A stretch of 64,000 bases of DNA from Protostelium mycophagum (GCA_002081555.1 MZNV01001973.1:1-64000), one strand, 5' to 3'. Numbered from the stretch's first letter, positions 1 to 12,011 are shown. The notes: generated from the sequence alone by a model not told the origin. Made by a program: numbers and translations.

Positions 1-306
1 AGTCTGGATTGTGCCAAGATGATCCTCGCCTACATGAGATCGAGACCTAACATCAACGAGATCAAGAGTCTCTACACACAATGCAACGACCGATCGAAGA
101 ATCAGAAGATGGAGAATGTCTTCATTCTTAACACCATTGAGAGCCTCTATCCGATCGCTTGTGCATTTCCTTCCATCGTGGAGGAGATCATCGCCATCTT
201 GGTCGAAATGAAACCGCAGCAGCATGAATGCGAGAGCTTCCCTCTTTTAGAACAGCTGATGAAGATGGCCTCAGAAACTTTTGAAAAAATAATACAGAGG
301 ATCTGA
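1..306 (+). CDS. 3' end of an unrecognised gene (partial)
   Basis: An open frame enters from the left edge (AGT CTG GAT TGT GCC AAG ATG...) and ends at TGA 304-306, giving about 101 residues of a C-terminus. It is helical and mostly hydrophilic, with leucine/isoleucine spacing that suggests an alpha-helical repeat or bundle (for example IVEEIIAILVEMKP, then FPLLEQLMKMASETFEKII). I do not recognise a family. Since the 5' part is outside the window, it may be the last exon of a longer protein. No membrane segment or zinc motif is visible. Confidence 0.5.
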   Translation, partial: SLDCAKMILAYMRSRPNINEIKSLYTQCNDRSKNQKMENVFILNTIESLYPIACAFPSIVEEIIAILVEMKPQQHECESFPLLEQLMKMASETFEKIIQRI

Positions 307-515
307 TTCTGTTCATGATGTCATTGATGCCTGGTGTTTGTTGAAGAGGCGATCATTTTGCAGGAGGTTTTCATGCCGAAGAAAAACAGAAACATTATAA
401 GTTATAAGGCACAGACAGTGGAATGTTCTTGCAGACAGTAGAGTAGATCCATCACAAATTGCAAGTAGACAATCATCAGGATGCATCCACAAATCGGACA
501 TTCTCTCATGCAAAA

Positions 516-558
516 CCGACGGACTCCCGAAACCCCGACCCGACGGACTCCCGAAACG
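516..558. repeat. Two tandem copies of a 24-bp unit
   Basis: CCGACGGACTCCCGAAAC occurs twice in a row with a 24-base step, in the short gap just before the dehydrogenase start. It is GC-rich against an AT-rich background. It may be a recent local duplication or part of the promoter or 5' UTR of the next gene. Confidence 0.6.
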
Positions 559-603
559 GTTTTGGACATGTTTAGAGCATAAAAAGAATTTAGAACGGTC
601 AAG

Positions 604-1485
604 ATGACACAAGCAACAACATGGTTGGTCTCAGGTGCTTCAAGAGGACTTGGCTTTGCGGTAAATCTCGAACATTCTGCTGTTGTACTGACGCAATAGA
701 TGGTGGAACAGCTCGTTGCACGGTCTAATACAATCGTCTATGCTGGTGCGAGAGATCCACAAAATGCAAAGCCATTGCAAGAGCTAGCCGCCAAACACAG
801 CAACTTGCACATCGTCAAGCTGGATTGTGCTTCTGCAGAGGACGCCAAGAAGGTGGCAGAGGAGATAGAGAAGGTGAGCCGTACCACTGACGACAACTCC
901 TGACAACATCACAGAGTGCAGGAGGACTCGACTATGTCATTGCGAACGCTGCCATAGGCAATGGATTCCACTCTCTCATCGATTTACCCCTTGAGACATT
1001 GACTGAACACCTGAACGTCAATTTGGTCGGTGTTTTGGCCCTTTTCCAGGCGGTTTACAGCCTTCTGCAAAAGAGAAACACAAAGTCCTTCGTAGTGATC
1101 AGCTCGCTGGCAGGGAGCTATTGGTTTCTTGAAAATAACGCCGATATGCCGTTCTTCCATTATGCTGTAACTAAGCTGGCAGATAACTTCTTGGTGCGCA
1201 AGATGGCCGCCGAGCACCAGAAGGATGACCTCATTGCCCTCAGCATCCATCCTGGCGGTAAGAATTCTTGTACAGTTTCAGAATTTCAAGAGTACTGATC
1301 ATGTCACAGCTGTCACCACTGACATGTCTAAACCTATCAGAGAATCTATGGGGGCGAGTGGGCTCAAACTTGATTTCATCGAACCAAAGGAGAGTGCAGC
1401 AGGTGTGCTCAAGGTGATAGACAATGCAAAGAAGGAGGACAGTGGTAAATTCTTCAATTACGACGGACAGCCTCTGAAATGGTGA
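604..1485 (+). CDS. Short-chain dehydrogenase/reductase (SDR), C-factor-like
   Basis: This is an NAD(P)-dependent SDR oxidoreductase; the substrate cannot be told from sequence. Four exons are proposed: 604-660, 700-873, 915-1257 and 1310-1485, with introns of 39-52 nt. Exon 1 gives the Rossmann glycine motif (VSGASRGLG). Later come VIANAAIG (the NAG motif), the catalytic YAVTK with its Tyr and Lys, and HPGAVTTDM, which is typical of the family and is made only when the last intron is removed. The total is about 245 residues, normal for a classical SDR. There is no signal peptide, so it is probably cytosolic. The nearest relatives by look are the C-factor/sniffer-like SDRs. Confidence 0.85.
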
Positions 1486-1999
1486 TAAAGATCGGCACCA
1501 CATTGCTATGATGTTACTTAATAATTTTGAAATATTGTTTTAATATCATGTATTGTTTATTCATTATTATTTTAATATTTAAGACGGCTTATGAAATAGT
1601 GAGGATGTTGCTTGCAGACAGCAGAATACCATCAGATTATCATAATCAGCAACAAGGACAGTGCTGAGCTGCAAAACCTCAGGTCCCAAATTTATTTTGA
1701 CTTTGACTCAGTTGGAAGATGCCAGAGCACAACGTTGTTAAATTCACAATTTCCAATAAATAGAGAAAAAATACAGCATTTTAGAATTTTATTTTTATTT
1801 TTGGAAAGGACCAATGTGAGTGACTGCAAAGTCTGCCGCCGGTACATGAAGGGGCTTTTACACCCCAACCCTCCCTTTAAGCACGTCTTGCGATCTACAA
1901 CACATCGATCCGGAAGTGAAAAGTCCAAAGATACAAAGGCAAGTGGGGACGATGAGCAAGTACAAGTCCAGGAGACACAGAGAGTTACATGAAGGGTGA
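1486..1999. other. AT-rich intergenic stretch
   Basis: This follows the dehydrogenase stop. It holds AT-rich sequence that is probably the 3' UTR, and one open frame of about 125 codons with no recognisable motif, which I did not accept as a gene. No RNA gene was seen. Confidence 0.4.
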
Positions 2000-3840
2000 G
2001 TGAATTGTAGACAGGAGAGGGGACTTGTGGTGACGTGTACAGGGGAGATTGAGGAAGCTAGGTTCTAAAAGGCAATCAGATGGACCAAGGAATGGAAGAC
2101 GATGCTGGGCGAGTGGATGAAGAAAAACTGTTCGGAGGGTGGAAGATTACAAGTGGCAATGCGAAGGGAGATGGGCACAATGTGAGGCAGAGGGTTTGGA
2201 AGAAGGTACGATGAGTAAACGAGTGACCGGTGCTACAAGAGGGAAGGCGTGTGAAGATTGAGGAGGCATGTACAGGAAGGAGATATGTATCTGTTAGGGG
2301 TCCGAGGCGGTTGGTGAAAACGATGGGCGGGTGTTCAAATATGATGATAGTGAGTGATTGACTGAAGAGGCAGGCGATGCAAGCAAATTGTGAAGCCAAA
2401 AGACGAAGGTAACGAGAGCCGGTAGTGAAATTGGCGGAAAGAGCCAGCGGGGCAAAAGTCACACACAATAGAGGGCGGTGGCCAGACGGGGAAACGGCCA
2501 GAATCCAAATACAAATGTTAAGGTTGAGCAATGTTGAGGTGAGAACCAAGGGAAAGGTGCTCTCAGGTTGAGAAGGTGGGCCAAGGGGATAAGTGTGAGG
2601 AATGAAACCAAGTTGACAGCGGTTGTTGAAAAGGATGAGTCAAGCGAATGGGGAGCGGATTTACAGAGGTTTTCCGAAAGGTGTTGGCGTCTCGATGTTG
2701 AAGCAAAGGACAGGCGAAAAGCGAAAAATCATGGGACGACGAGGTTGACGGGGACAGGCACACAGAAGGAGATCAAGGCAGGGCAAAGGAACGACGAAGG
2801 TGGGCAGAGGCAATGATGGACAACTGGGCTTTTAAGCACGGTTCTGAAGGTTGAAGTAATGGGCAGGTACACTGGGAGCCGTTTGCAGCGTAAAGTCGGC
2901 GACGGAGGCAATGATGATGGGGCGAATTCTGCAGCGGTGGATGAGACGTGATGAGGACGACCAAAGAGAGTGAATCCGATGGAAAGAAAACCAAAGACAA
3001 AGGTGTTCAGGAGGTGGGCAAAGATATCGGGTTGAAAAAGATGAGGGAAGCGAGCTGCATGGGAGAAGATTTACAGGCGATTGCGGTATCTGGGAAATGG
3101 AGGATGAAGCAAAAGAGGTCGGACGAAGCTAACAATGAGGCTGGCGGGGACATGTATCAGGCAAGTTTTACTTTGTGGAGGGGATCAAGGCTGGCAAAGG
3201 GAAATGAGGTGTTGTTGAACTCACAAGGACTGGCAAGATGGGGGCAAGGAAGGGTGATGTTTGTGGGCAAAGACGGAGCGAAGGGTAAAGGAAGCGGCTG
3301 ACACTATGAAGATGGAAATCTGCAACTGTGGATGGAAACAAGAATTCGAGCGAAGGCATGAAAGGCAGGTTGAGGCAAAGGAAGTACACAAGTTCTGAGT
3401 GGTGAATGAAGCGATGGGGGGGAGGCACAAAAGGGACATTTTCTGACGAAGTTGACAAAGACCAGGGTAGGGTTTAAAAGCGAAGCGGCGGGCACTGTGA
3501 TGACGGGCGAAATCTGTAGGTGGATTGTAAAGTGATGAGGATGACCAAAGGTGAGTGAATCTGACTGAAAGAAACCAAGTAAAGACAAGGGAGTTGAAGG
3601 CATTCTGATGTTGACAAAACTGTGGGGAAGCAAGGACCGAAACTGTTACTCTGTACCGGGGGCAAAGGAATACCTGATAGACGGGCAAGACTGGCAAAGC
3701 GGAAGACAGGCTACGGCAAAGAAAAGACACGGCATACAATGAAGAGATCCCAAAGACGAGTGATCTCAGAAAGTTCTAAAGCGGCAAAGTAAGTATGTAC
3801 TCAAGGGGCGAAAAGGTAACGAATGTGAAACTGAGTTGCA
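2000..3840. repeat. Purine-rich degenerate repeat block, period near 590 bp
   Basis: About 1.8 kb is strongly G+A-rich on the plus strand, so the complementary strand shows several spurious Ser/Pro/Leu-rich open frames. Parts repeat with divergence. The stretch near 2911-3010 (gatgaggacgaccaaag, then gtgaatc, then gaaagaaaaccaaa) returns near 3498-3600 with many matched words, and a weaker match lies near 2320. Words such as ggcaaagg and gatttacagg recur at irregular spacing. I see no consistent coding frame, no splice-like layout and no tRNA or rRNA signature. It may be an old satellite or an untranslated transcript. Confidence 0.5.
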
Positions 3841-4428
3841 TAGTGATCTGTTTATAAGGTGTGTTGTTCGTTTTTGTGACGAGTAATAATGAATGAGAAT
3901 GACCGGAAACCGAATTTGTTCGAATTTCCAACATCAACCTACGGTAATTACCGAGAATTTTGCGTCATATAACCGCTCATGGCGGTTATGGAGATTACGT
4001 TGTTGAAATTTCCAAGAACAGGAAGTAACCGACTACAACGACATTTTCAAGTAAAATGGATTGCTGAAATTGTTGATTATTGTAGGATTTGATCAGATTC
4101 CCAATACTCGGTAATAGACACGTTAATTACCGAGATTTTTGCCGAGGTGTGAAGAATCTGACCAGAATCTGCAATAGACTTTAGAAAGACAAAATATTCA
4201 TCAGAAGTAGAAGCAGTGTTTGTGCATTCTGTTCATTGATTAAACTCGGTGAGGCAAAAAAAAATAAAGAAGTGCAAACCAACCAGAGACTCACAAAAGT
4301 AATCTCTTGGTGGAGATGGATATTGATGCAGAATTATAATTTGAATTTTTTAGAGGCTGTGTTTTTGCTTTTGAGTTCTACAACCAAACCGAAAACATAC
4401 ATCTGATCGAATCACGCGGCGACACTTA
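3841..4428. other. Intergenic, with TTACCG/CGGTAA motifs and a hairpin
   Basis: This lies upstream of the membrane-protein gene. It holds several copies of the CGGTAA...TTACCG motif (near 3945 and 4110) that is otherwise found in introns, and a near-perfect hairpin ATAACCGC-TCAT-GGCGGTTAT near 3968-3989. No gene was recognised. The hairpin could act in DNA or RNA; that is inference. Confidence 0.4.
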
Positions 4429-7400
4429 ATGAGCGGGAACTACACGAGGACTCTCGTCCTTACTGTCCTATTCATTTCCATCTCACATCTTGTCACAGGT
4501 TGGCTTATATGATTTATCTCATTCTTCATCCTGAGCCGTGTGTTTAGGAGAAGACGAGTTTCCTTATGGAGCATGCCCCACACAGGATCTGAAATCCTTC
4601 CGCCTCGATACACATGGCTCATTTAGCAGTCCACAGAGGGGAGAGCAGGCCATCATCTATAACAACCTTTTAGACAAATTTTTCGCGGTATGGGCCGAGG
4701 AATTGAGTAATTATACCGTCCTCTTTGGAGTCCATTATAACACCGATGGAACAAGCGGCAGTGAGTTTTTGTTGCATGAGTTAGTGTCACTAACAATGAT
4801 CAGACATTTTTAAAATCACTGATGATATGACGGTGGCACCTCTAAAAAGAGCGCCAAAATTGGCCTTCAACAATAGAACCGGAAATTATTTGGTGATGTT
4901 TGAGTCACCTCTGAGTGCCACAACCATCAATTTGTTCTTCGTCTTTGTCAATCAGAATGAGCAGCCCAATCGTGAGTCCATTCTTCATTCTTTCCCCGTA
5001 TCGACATTTTTTCGTGATCATTTAAAGTTGATCGAATTCTAAAAACATTCAAGAGGGGTCGATTTTACATTCTTTGAACAATTTATAGAACATGTTGAGG
5101 TGTAATATGATCAACATCTCTCCATGGTGCGGCTTTGCCGCAGCAGTGATGAATCGACATCTTTCTGCATCAGATCACAGATGTCTCATCACCATTACGA
5201 TTATTTTATGATGATCATCTGTGCACTGTATAACCATGACACTATCTCCTGCGGCTTTGCCACGGCAAAATCTTCTACATCAGTCTACGACATGACACCA
5301 CTGTCTATAACGGACATTTTTGGCTTCAGACAAACTCGTCCAGCCTCTAAACATTTTATAGCTTATGTGAATACGCTTGGCTCAGACATAGAGAGGAACG
5401 ATTATATTTTTTCGGATTCCTCTGTCAGTTACCATTACAACAGCGACAAGTTCTACGTGGCATTCACCAGGCAGGACAGCACGCCTCTCACCCAGGTCAG
5501 AGTATTCAGGGTGAGTTTTGAAATTTGAAATTTGACATTTCCCGCCAAAATCGGATTTTTTGGGCTTTGTCATAAATGGTTATGGTCTTTTTACATTCGT
5601 ACAATTTTTGAATTTTGAATTTGATTTTTCCCGCCAATTTGCTAATGTTGGCAGTTGGATGGCCAAGGTCTCCGAGAGACGAACCTCAACTTTGGTGCTT
5701 TTGAAGGTATCAACATTTCATTTCCTCACTCCATCTACACCGCTGTAGATGTACCATTCTTCGCAGATTAATTTTTGCAGGCAGTGACCCGTTTGTGACT
5801 GTCAGTCCTTACGGCGTCTTTGTCGTCTTTGAGGACCAGAACAGAGCTACATTGCAAGTGACATACTACACAGACCACGGTATGCGTTTCCACAATTATG
5901 GGCGCAGACACGACCTTTTTTAGACAATAAGGAGATGCGGCAGAGCCGCGAAGTTGTGAATTTTTTCGATTTTCATATCTTTTGTCAAAGTGATGAGTTA
6001 TTTCTGGTGGAGAACTCGTGCGCGGTTGCTTACCGCGCCTTGCACGGTTAGAATTTCTCCTCGTTGCTCATCAATAATTTTCCTGCACAAAAAATCACTC
6101 CATCTACAACGACCAGATATTTTCCCGCCAAAATGAACGTGTACAGGGACGATACATAATTTGAACGGCATTGTGGCCTCCTTCGATGCGGGAGTCAGGT
6201 TGATCAATCCTCAAGCAGTATACTCTTCTTATCTGAACCAATACATCATCTTATACGAAGAAAACGTGGCAGGTGAGCATCTACAACGTTGTATATTGAT
6301 ATTCTTCGAAAATAAAAAAGAAGTGAAATTCCAAAAATGAAATTAAAAATTCTATTTAAATTGATCGTTATGACAGGTCAGAGTACAGTTATGATATCTC
6401 AAAATGTCATTCTTAACGGTACTTATTTTGTGGCCGTCGGAAACAAGACCTACTGGGAACCCCTCCAGGTATTTTTCCCGCCAAAACCTCGATTTAAATT
6501 TTGTATTCATGGGAGCAGGGATACTCCTTCGACAACTTCGAGGTCAGTTACGATTCAAAATATGACAATGTCATTTTAGTCTACGAAGAAAATCACCCAA
6601 GTAAGTTTTTTTATTTAATTTTAATTTAATTTTTATTTTTGCACATTTTCACCATTTTTTTTACAAAAATAAATATTTTTATTCAATTTTTATTTGAATA
6701 TTTTTATTTTTCAAAACGCGAAGCCGGATATGTTTTTTACCAGAAATACTTCACTCCCTCTGTCTACAACGATGTAAACTGAAGACATACAGCCGATTTG
6801 AATATTAGCTTTGTCGAGGGGATTATGTTCTCCGCGGAGACGCATCAAGTGTATCATCATGAGACACTCACTGACACTGTCAATGAGCACAGACCCCACG
6901 TAGCTGTCAGTCCCGCAAGGTGAAATTTCCTCGAACTTTCTATGACATGTGGGAATTTCTGTGAAGATTCATCGAATATTTTGGTGAAATTTCATTGGAT
7001 TTGTTCTGAATTTTGTAGCGAGTTGATGTTTATATGGAGCAGCGGGATTGAAGATTCGGTTGATGACCCCTACACCTCCGTGACACCCCCGACCTCATCT
7101 ACAACACCCCCAACCTCATCTACAACACCCCCAACCTCGTCTTCAACACCCTCAACCTCGTCCACAACCAGCGCAATGTCGACAACATCCAGTACACCCA
7201 GTACATCGTCGACATCCAGTACAACGTCGACAACATCTAACCCCACCACAAATACAGCCAGATCTAAGAGATTCAAGAGATCCGATTCCAACCCCGACAT
7301 GGTGATGGGCTCTCTAATGTGCGGGACGCATCTTGCTGGCCTCACAAGAAAGCAAAAGACACAGATCGCTGCGCTTGTTGTTGTCTGTGCCCTCGTGATC

Positions 7401-7571
7401 ATCATCGTGGTGAGCACCATCATCGGAATCAAAGTGAAGCAGAGACCCCGCATCAGACATCAACAGCTCGTGGACAGAGATGATGAAGAGGACGACGGCA
7501 ATGCGATCCGAATGACAAGGCATCAGAATGACAGAGCGGCCGCGGTGCGTCTTGACAAAAACAATCTATAA
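4429..7571 (+). CDS. Secreted-type single-pass membrane protein with Ser/Thr/Pro-rich stalk
   Basis: This gene has about ten exons. Exon 1 (4429-4498) encodes a signal peptide (MSGNYTRTLVLTVLFISIS). The ectodomain follows, with recurrent VLFGVHYN, LVMFESP, VFVVFEDQN, YIILYEENV and VILVYEENHP segments, each a short beta-strand pattern of similar spacing that suggests a repeated beta fold such as a propeller. Reading phase stays open across each short intron. The last exon has a mucin-like stalk of TPPTSS repeats, then a transmembrane helix (IAALVVVCALVIIIVVSTII) and a short charged tail. Role unknown: a surface receptor or adhesion protein is possible. Intron 2 (4972-5343) is long and contains a TGCGGCTTTGCCGCA hairpin. 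Confidence 0.75.
5128..5142. repeat. Short hairpin TGCGGCTTTGCCGCA in an intron
   Basis: A 6-bp GC stem (TGCGGC/GCCGCA) with a 3-nt loop, inside intron 2 of the single-pass membrane protein. A related copy (TGCGGCAGAGCCGCG) lies at 5936-5950 in a later intron of the same gene. Further copies lie in introns of VPS39, GRASP and the ABCG gene. Confidence 0.6.
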
Positions 7572-7912
7572 AGAATGACGAAGCAATAATGACATCCACT
7601 TCATCATCCATTACAATTGGAAATGCGATCAGATCGAGATGGTGATGCGCAAATTCTCATTACATTGCTTCTCATTACGTGAACTATCTATAAATAGAAC
7701 CAGAGATCTATTTATAGGCCTGTCTATACTGGGATTATTTTTCATTTTGCGGGGTAATTATTTTTTCAATTGCAGCAACTGCCGACCTGTTACTGTGAGT
7801 AACACGTTAATGTTACCGTGTATCATGGCAACTGGTGAGATGTACAAATGTATGGGTCGAGCATTTCTGACATCAGAGTGATTGCGTTTGCTAAATCCAA
7901 GATCAAAGGACA

Positions 7913-8034
7913 TTGCCCTGAAGACACGGATTTGTACAATTTTATCAACCACCGCTCTGTTGCTGTGAGTAACACGTCAATGTTATTGTATCATGGCAAC
8001 TGGCTAGATGTACAAATGCGTGTCTGCCAGGTAA
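7913..8034. mobile_element. MITE-like inverted-repeat element, relative of the 26.5-kb copies
   Basis: The left end TTGCCCTGAAGACACGGATT and the right end reading TGTACAAATGCGTGTCTGCC then AGGTAA are imperfect inverted repeats. They match the ends of the element at 26463-26613 (core GCGGACACGGATTTGTACAA). No coding capacity. A more decayed copy sits just upstream: GTGAGTAACACGT-AATGTTA and TCATGGCAACTGG both occur in each unit (about 7795-7850 and 7967-8010). Confidence 0.55.
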
Positions 8035-8067
8035 TACACTTTCTGGCAAATATTATCCAATACCACT

Positions 8068-10003
8068 TTATTTCTGTGTCAAATTATTCCCTGTGAAACT
8101 CGCTGTTTGTTCTAAAAGGCTTTGATTCATGTCTACAACTCGTCAAAAATAAAACAACATGAAAATACTCACAATTGAGGTCGTATTCGGTGAAGGGCAT
8201 GCCCCCAATGGGCGGGAGTTGTAGACTTGGAGTCTGGGTACTGAATCCCCCCATATAGTTGTTCTGCAGAACTTGTTGGAAATTTCTGTGAATGTTCTGT
8301 GACATATTTGGTACACTGTTCTGGGGATTGCTGCTGTGAGAACTGTGGGCGTAATTGGATCGTTGTAGATCTCTGTAGCTTGGTGAAGTATTGGGGTATA
8401 TGTTCTGAGAATAGTTCTGCGGAACCGTCTGGTGAATATTCTGTGAAATATTCTGGTGAACATTCTGTGGAACATTCTGATGAGGATTTAGGTGAATATT
8501 CTGATGAATATTCTGGGAATAATTCTGCGAATAGTTCTGTTGAGGAAAGTTCTGTGGAGAATTCTGCTGAAAGTTCTGGGAAGAATTCTGCGGAATATTC
8601 TGAGGATAATTCTGGAAGTTTTGACCGATGGTCTACAACACAAGTTAATTAAAATAAAAATAATTAAAAATAAAAAAATACCTGTCCAGGACTCGGTGTC
8701 AGATTCTGCTGGTATTGCCGAGGCGAATGTGGGTCGACATTTCCCTGAAAATTCCCGGAATTTTCGCGGGGAGAATAGTAGGGGGAGAGGCTCCTGGCGG
8801 GGCTGCGGCCCCCACCATTTTTATCCTTCTGCCTCCCTCGGGAAGATACCGGCTCTTCGCTCTCGTCGACAGTCTCAAAGCTGTACACCGGTCAGAAATT
8901 CAGAAAAAAAGTATCAGAATACACACTCAACAAAAAATTCAGAAAAAAATTCAGAAGAAAATGATCCGAAAAAAAATCGAGTGTCTACAATCACGTCTAC
9001 AACTCGCCTGTTACAACTCTGTGACACTTTTTCCTTCAATGCGGCCGCGAACTCTGGTGTGTGTTCTTCGTCCTTGCCTCTGACATTTTTTCTAAGCTCC
9101 CAAAAAGCCGCCATCGCGCTGAGAACCTCTTTGAGGTCTTTTTTGTCTATCTTGTTTGGTTTTAATAGTTTGAGAATTTTGTTGACCGTTCTGTAGTAGA
9201 AGTAACGGACCTGTAAGGGGTCATCAAGATGTACACGAAATTTCGGGGAAAATTGGTGGTAGCAGAGCCACGTGAAGGGCAGGTGACTTGGACCGAAGTG
9301 CGTGAAGGCTTGGCTTTGATTGAAATTCTGCTGGTTTTTGCAGCGAACAGTGCGGTATCATACCGTGTTTTTGTGCGGTAACTAGCGCGATTTTGTGGTG
9401 ATTTGAGATATGAAGGATGAGTACAACACTAGAAGGAGAATGTGATTTGCATTTTGATATGGATGATTTGAATTTGTCATAGAAAGAGTGACAAGCAGCG
9501 CAGCTGCCAGGAATACTTGGCCGAAGTAGTAGCTGACAACACCAAGATCCAAATCCAAAATGAATAACACATCATCCATCACAATATGCAGTTAGAATGA
9601 AAAAAATCACCTGATCATAATTCTTTGTATTGACATCGTTGGTGATCTGCTCGAAATCTCTTCCATATGATTTCAGACCGCTGAAAAGCATTTCCATCTC
9701 CTCTAAACTCCATGATTCCCAGCCCCTTTTGGCGCCAGAAGGGGAACTACTTGCTTCTCTTTTGGGTGATACGGACCTGCTCCTTCCACCGATGTCTTCT
9801 ACATTGAGTGATCTCCTCTTTCGGCTGGTATCATTCTGATATGTTTCCTCCGCTTTGAGGTTCACGCCAGCGATTGAGAATGCTGCGGAATGGGGATTAC
9901 TTTGTCCATAATCTTGCTCATTTATAACTATGAACTCCTCTTTGACGTAATCTCCATTGATTGTGATGGGAGGTCCCATTTGTGGCATGCCATAGTAGGA
10001 CAT
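8068..10003 (-). CDS. CRAMPED-like SANT-domain nuclear protein with Asn/Gln-rich tail
   Basis: Minus-strand gene starting MSYYGMPQMG at 10003. The N-terminus is followed by a SANT domain (WSLEEMEMLFSGLKSYGRDF), joined across an intron of about 400 nt to VRYFYYRTVNKILKLL. That order, a SANT followed by the QVR-F/Y-YYRT block, is characteristic of CRAMPED/CRAMP1-type chromatin regulators. A basic Ser/Arg region follows (RSPARSLSPYYSPREN). The C-terminal part (about 8173-8640) is low complexity, with repeated QN-x-PQN-x units (SQNIHQ, PQNVPQN). The last exon ends ...GNNLTQK at TAA 8068-8070. By family it should act in the nucleus on transcription. The Q/N-rich tail is prion-like in composition. 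The assignment to CRAMP1 rather than another SANT family is by motif only. Confidence 0.75.
8133..8145 (-). promoter_or_regulatory. Conserved intron 3' end TGACGAGTTGTAG
   Basis: It directly precedes the last exon of the SANT gene. It is one of at least eleven identical-pattern intron ends (TGACNNGTTGTAG|A) in the window and probably combines the branch site (TGAC) and the acceptor AG within 13 nt. Confidence 0.6.
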
Positions 10004-10151
10004 GTTGAGAATCTGAAATGGTGCTGCTCAAAATGACCTCCGGTTTCTGAGTTTCTTTGTCATTTTGACGTTTCATGCTCTACAACCACCTTCATTTTAA
10101 GTATCATTCCACAAATAAAAGAGAGTATTTATAGAAAGGGTCCTCCGAATC

Positions 10152-11846
10152 TCATTTCGGTTTGGTCGCTGGTCTGCTTTTTGATGGTGATGTTCTTGAT
10201 GATTTCTTCGGAGAAGGAGTTCGTGATCTCGCCCCATCTGCATCGTGTTAACGCTATCCATCATCGTCCGTGTTGCATGATCGGGTAATGTTGATCCATG
10301 AAAAACCTTAATGTGTACATTCCTCACCTTTTGTTGGTGATTTACTTCTCGTGCCTTTTTTGGGCTTGTTCTTTGCCTTCTTTAACTTTCTCAACTTCTC
10401 TTTCGCAATTTTACGCTTCCTGTACAACCTCCACGTGTTCTGTACATGTCAAAGATGTCATAATGTCGTCGTGTCGACGTACCTGTATGAGTAGGACCGC
10501 CGCATTCCTCTTCTTTTGTACATCTCTGTGGTAATCACGTGCTTCAATAAGCCGTCTGTCTTTCAATACATTTTCAGAAACCTAAGTCTATTCAAAATTC
10601 GAGAAGACGTTCCAAAGAAAAAATCTGGTTCTTTTGTGACCGAAATTTACATGAAATTCCAATGAATCTCAGTGAGTCACCTCTTTGTATCTGGCTTTGA
10701 GGTCCAATAATTTATTCTGTGCATGCGCCTTCTTACTCTTCATCTCTTCCAATTGCCGCTCCTTCTCCTCTATATCTGTCTCGTGTTTGCTGTCCCAGTA
10801 CTCAGTGAGCTGTTGTAGTTCTTCTTGCTTTTTTTCTAAAAACTCGGCGCATTCCGTGTGGACCTGCAGATAAAATTTATTTCAAGTTTTTCGAAGACTA
10901 TTTCGTTCTCTTTAAAATAATTGTGGAATGAAAACATCTTTCTCTAGAGAAGGACATTAAAAACTATATTCTATGGAAACGAACAGGTCACCTGGGCTTC
11001 AATGTCAATGATCTTCTTCAATTTTTTAATCTGGTCGTCTTTTGATTTTTCAGACTGGCTGAACACTCTTCGCGTTGAGTCTAAATCCCCTTTTGCTTCC
11101 TTTTTCTCATATTTTCCCTCCAAAACTGTTTTCGCCTGGATTCAAAAATTAAATCAGTCACTTTGGCGCATTTTTCCGTTACCCTCAGTTCTTGAAGATC
11201 TTCCCTCAATCGGTCGATGATTGACGTTTGTGAAACTTCATCCCTCTTGCGCTCTTCTAATTGCTCGAACAGCTCCTCACCCACCTTCTTTATGTCTACA
11301 CTGGCCTGTTTCACCGACGCGATGGAGTTCTTCAATTCCTCATTCCGCCTCTTCTCTTTCTCGAGAGTTTCGGCGAGCGTCCTGAAAGTACCTTCTTTGA
11401 GATCGCCCATTAACAATGTGAGCAGGGATTGCAACTCTGCTCTCTCTTTCTGGATCTTTGACGAAAGATGAGCGAAATGATTGGAAAGAAGGGATCACCT
11501 TGATAATGTTGGCGGCGATGTTTGGATCCTCTTTCAGATTTCTACACAAGATCTTTGTGGCAAACCTCAACTTGGTTGCGATCTGTTCGATCTCGCTCTG
11601 TATCTCTTTGTATCTGGATTTGTTGGACACATTTTTCAGTTGTGTCCTCTGCAGAATGAGTTCCTCATATCGCGCCTGCAACGATCTCTGTTCCTCTATG
11701 ATTCTGGAGATCTCATCGTTGACCATTGCGGCGATTTCCTCCTCTTGCGAGATCTCAGGTGCCATAACAGACAAGACATCGAGCCTGTCTATTCCTTCCT
11801 GAAGGATCGTACTGAAGCGGATGGCTTCGATCGGATTGAGTTGCAT
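10152..11846 (-). CDS. DRC9: Dynein regulatory complex subunit 9 (IQCG-like)
   Basis: DRC9 is part of the nexin-dynein regulatory complex, which links axonemal doublets and controls ciliary beating. The start MQLNPIEAIRF is at 11846. The N-terminal half (FSTILQEGIDRLDVLSVM, IIEEQRSLQARYEEL, ILCRNLKEDPNI) resembles IQCG. Long coiled coil follows (EKEKRRNEELKNSIASVKQ, LEEMKSKKAHAQNKLLDLK). Near the C-terminus an IQ motif is visible (LLIQNTWRLYRKRK), which binds calmodulin in this family, then a basic Ser/Pro/Lys tail ending at TGA 10152-10154. About six short introns. Its presence says the organism makes motile cilia at some stage. Coiled coils can mislead, but coil order plus the terminal IQ motif make this call fairly firm. 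Confidence 0.8.
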
Positions 11847-12011
11847 GATGATGATTGTGAAGCTGATGGAGGCTGAAACAATTGGTCTATTTTTGAAGAG
11901 GTGCAATTTGGGCGGGACAATTTCTGGGAACTTTCTCGCGCGATCACAAACGATATGCAAAAAATCATTCCCCCAGACAAACGATACAGACGTCAAACAA
12001 AGACAACAAGA

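Noticed and set aside
1612-1992. Plus-strand frame of about 125 codons after the dehydrogenase
   Set aside because: No domain, no splice or promoter context; likely 3' UTR or chance.
2076-3739. Long Ser/Pro/Leu-rich frames on the minus strand
   Set aside because: They overlap a purine-rich repeat block and arise from its base composition; no start context, no splice structure, no domain.
7070-7453. Minus-strand Val/Asp/Glu-rich frame opposite the Ser/Thr/Pro stalk
   Set aside because: It is a mirror of the TPPTSS repeats; signal peptide, in-phase exons and transmembrane helix support only the plus strand.
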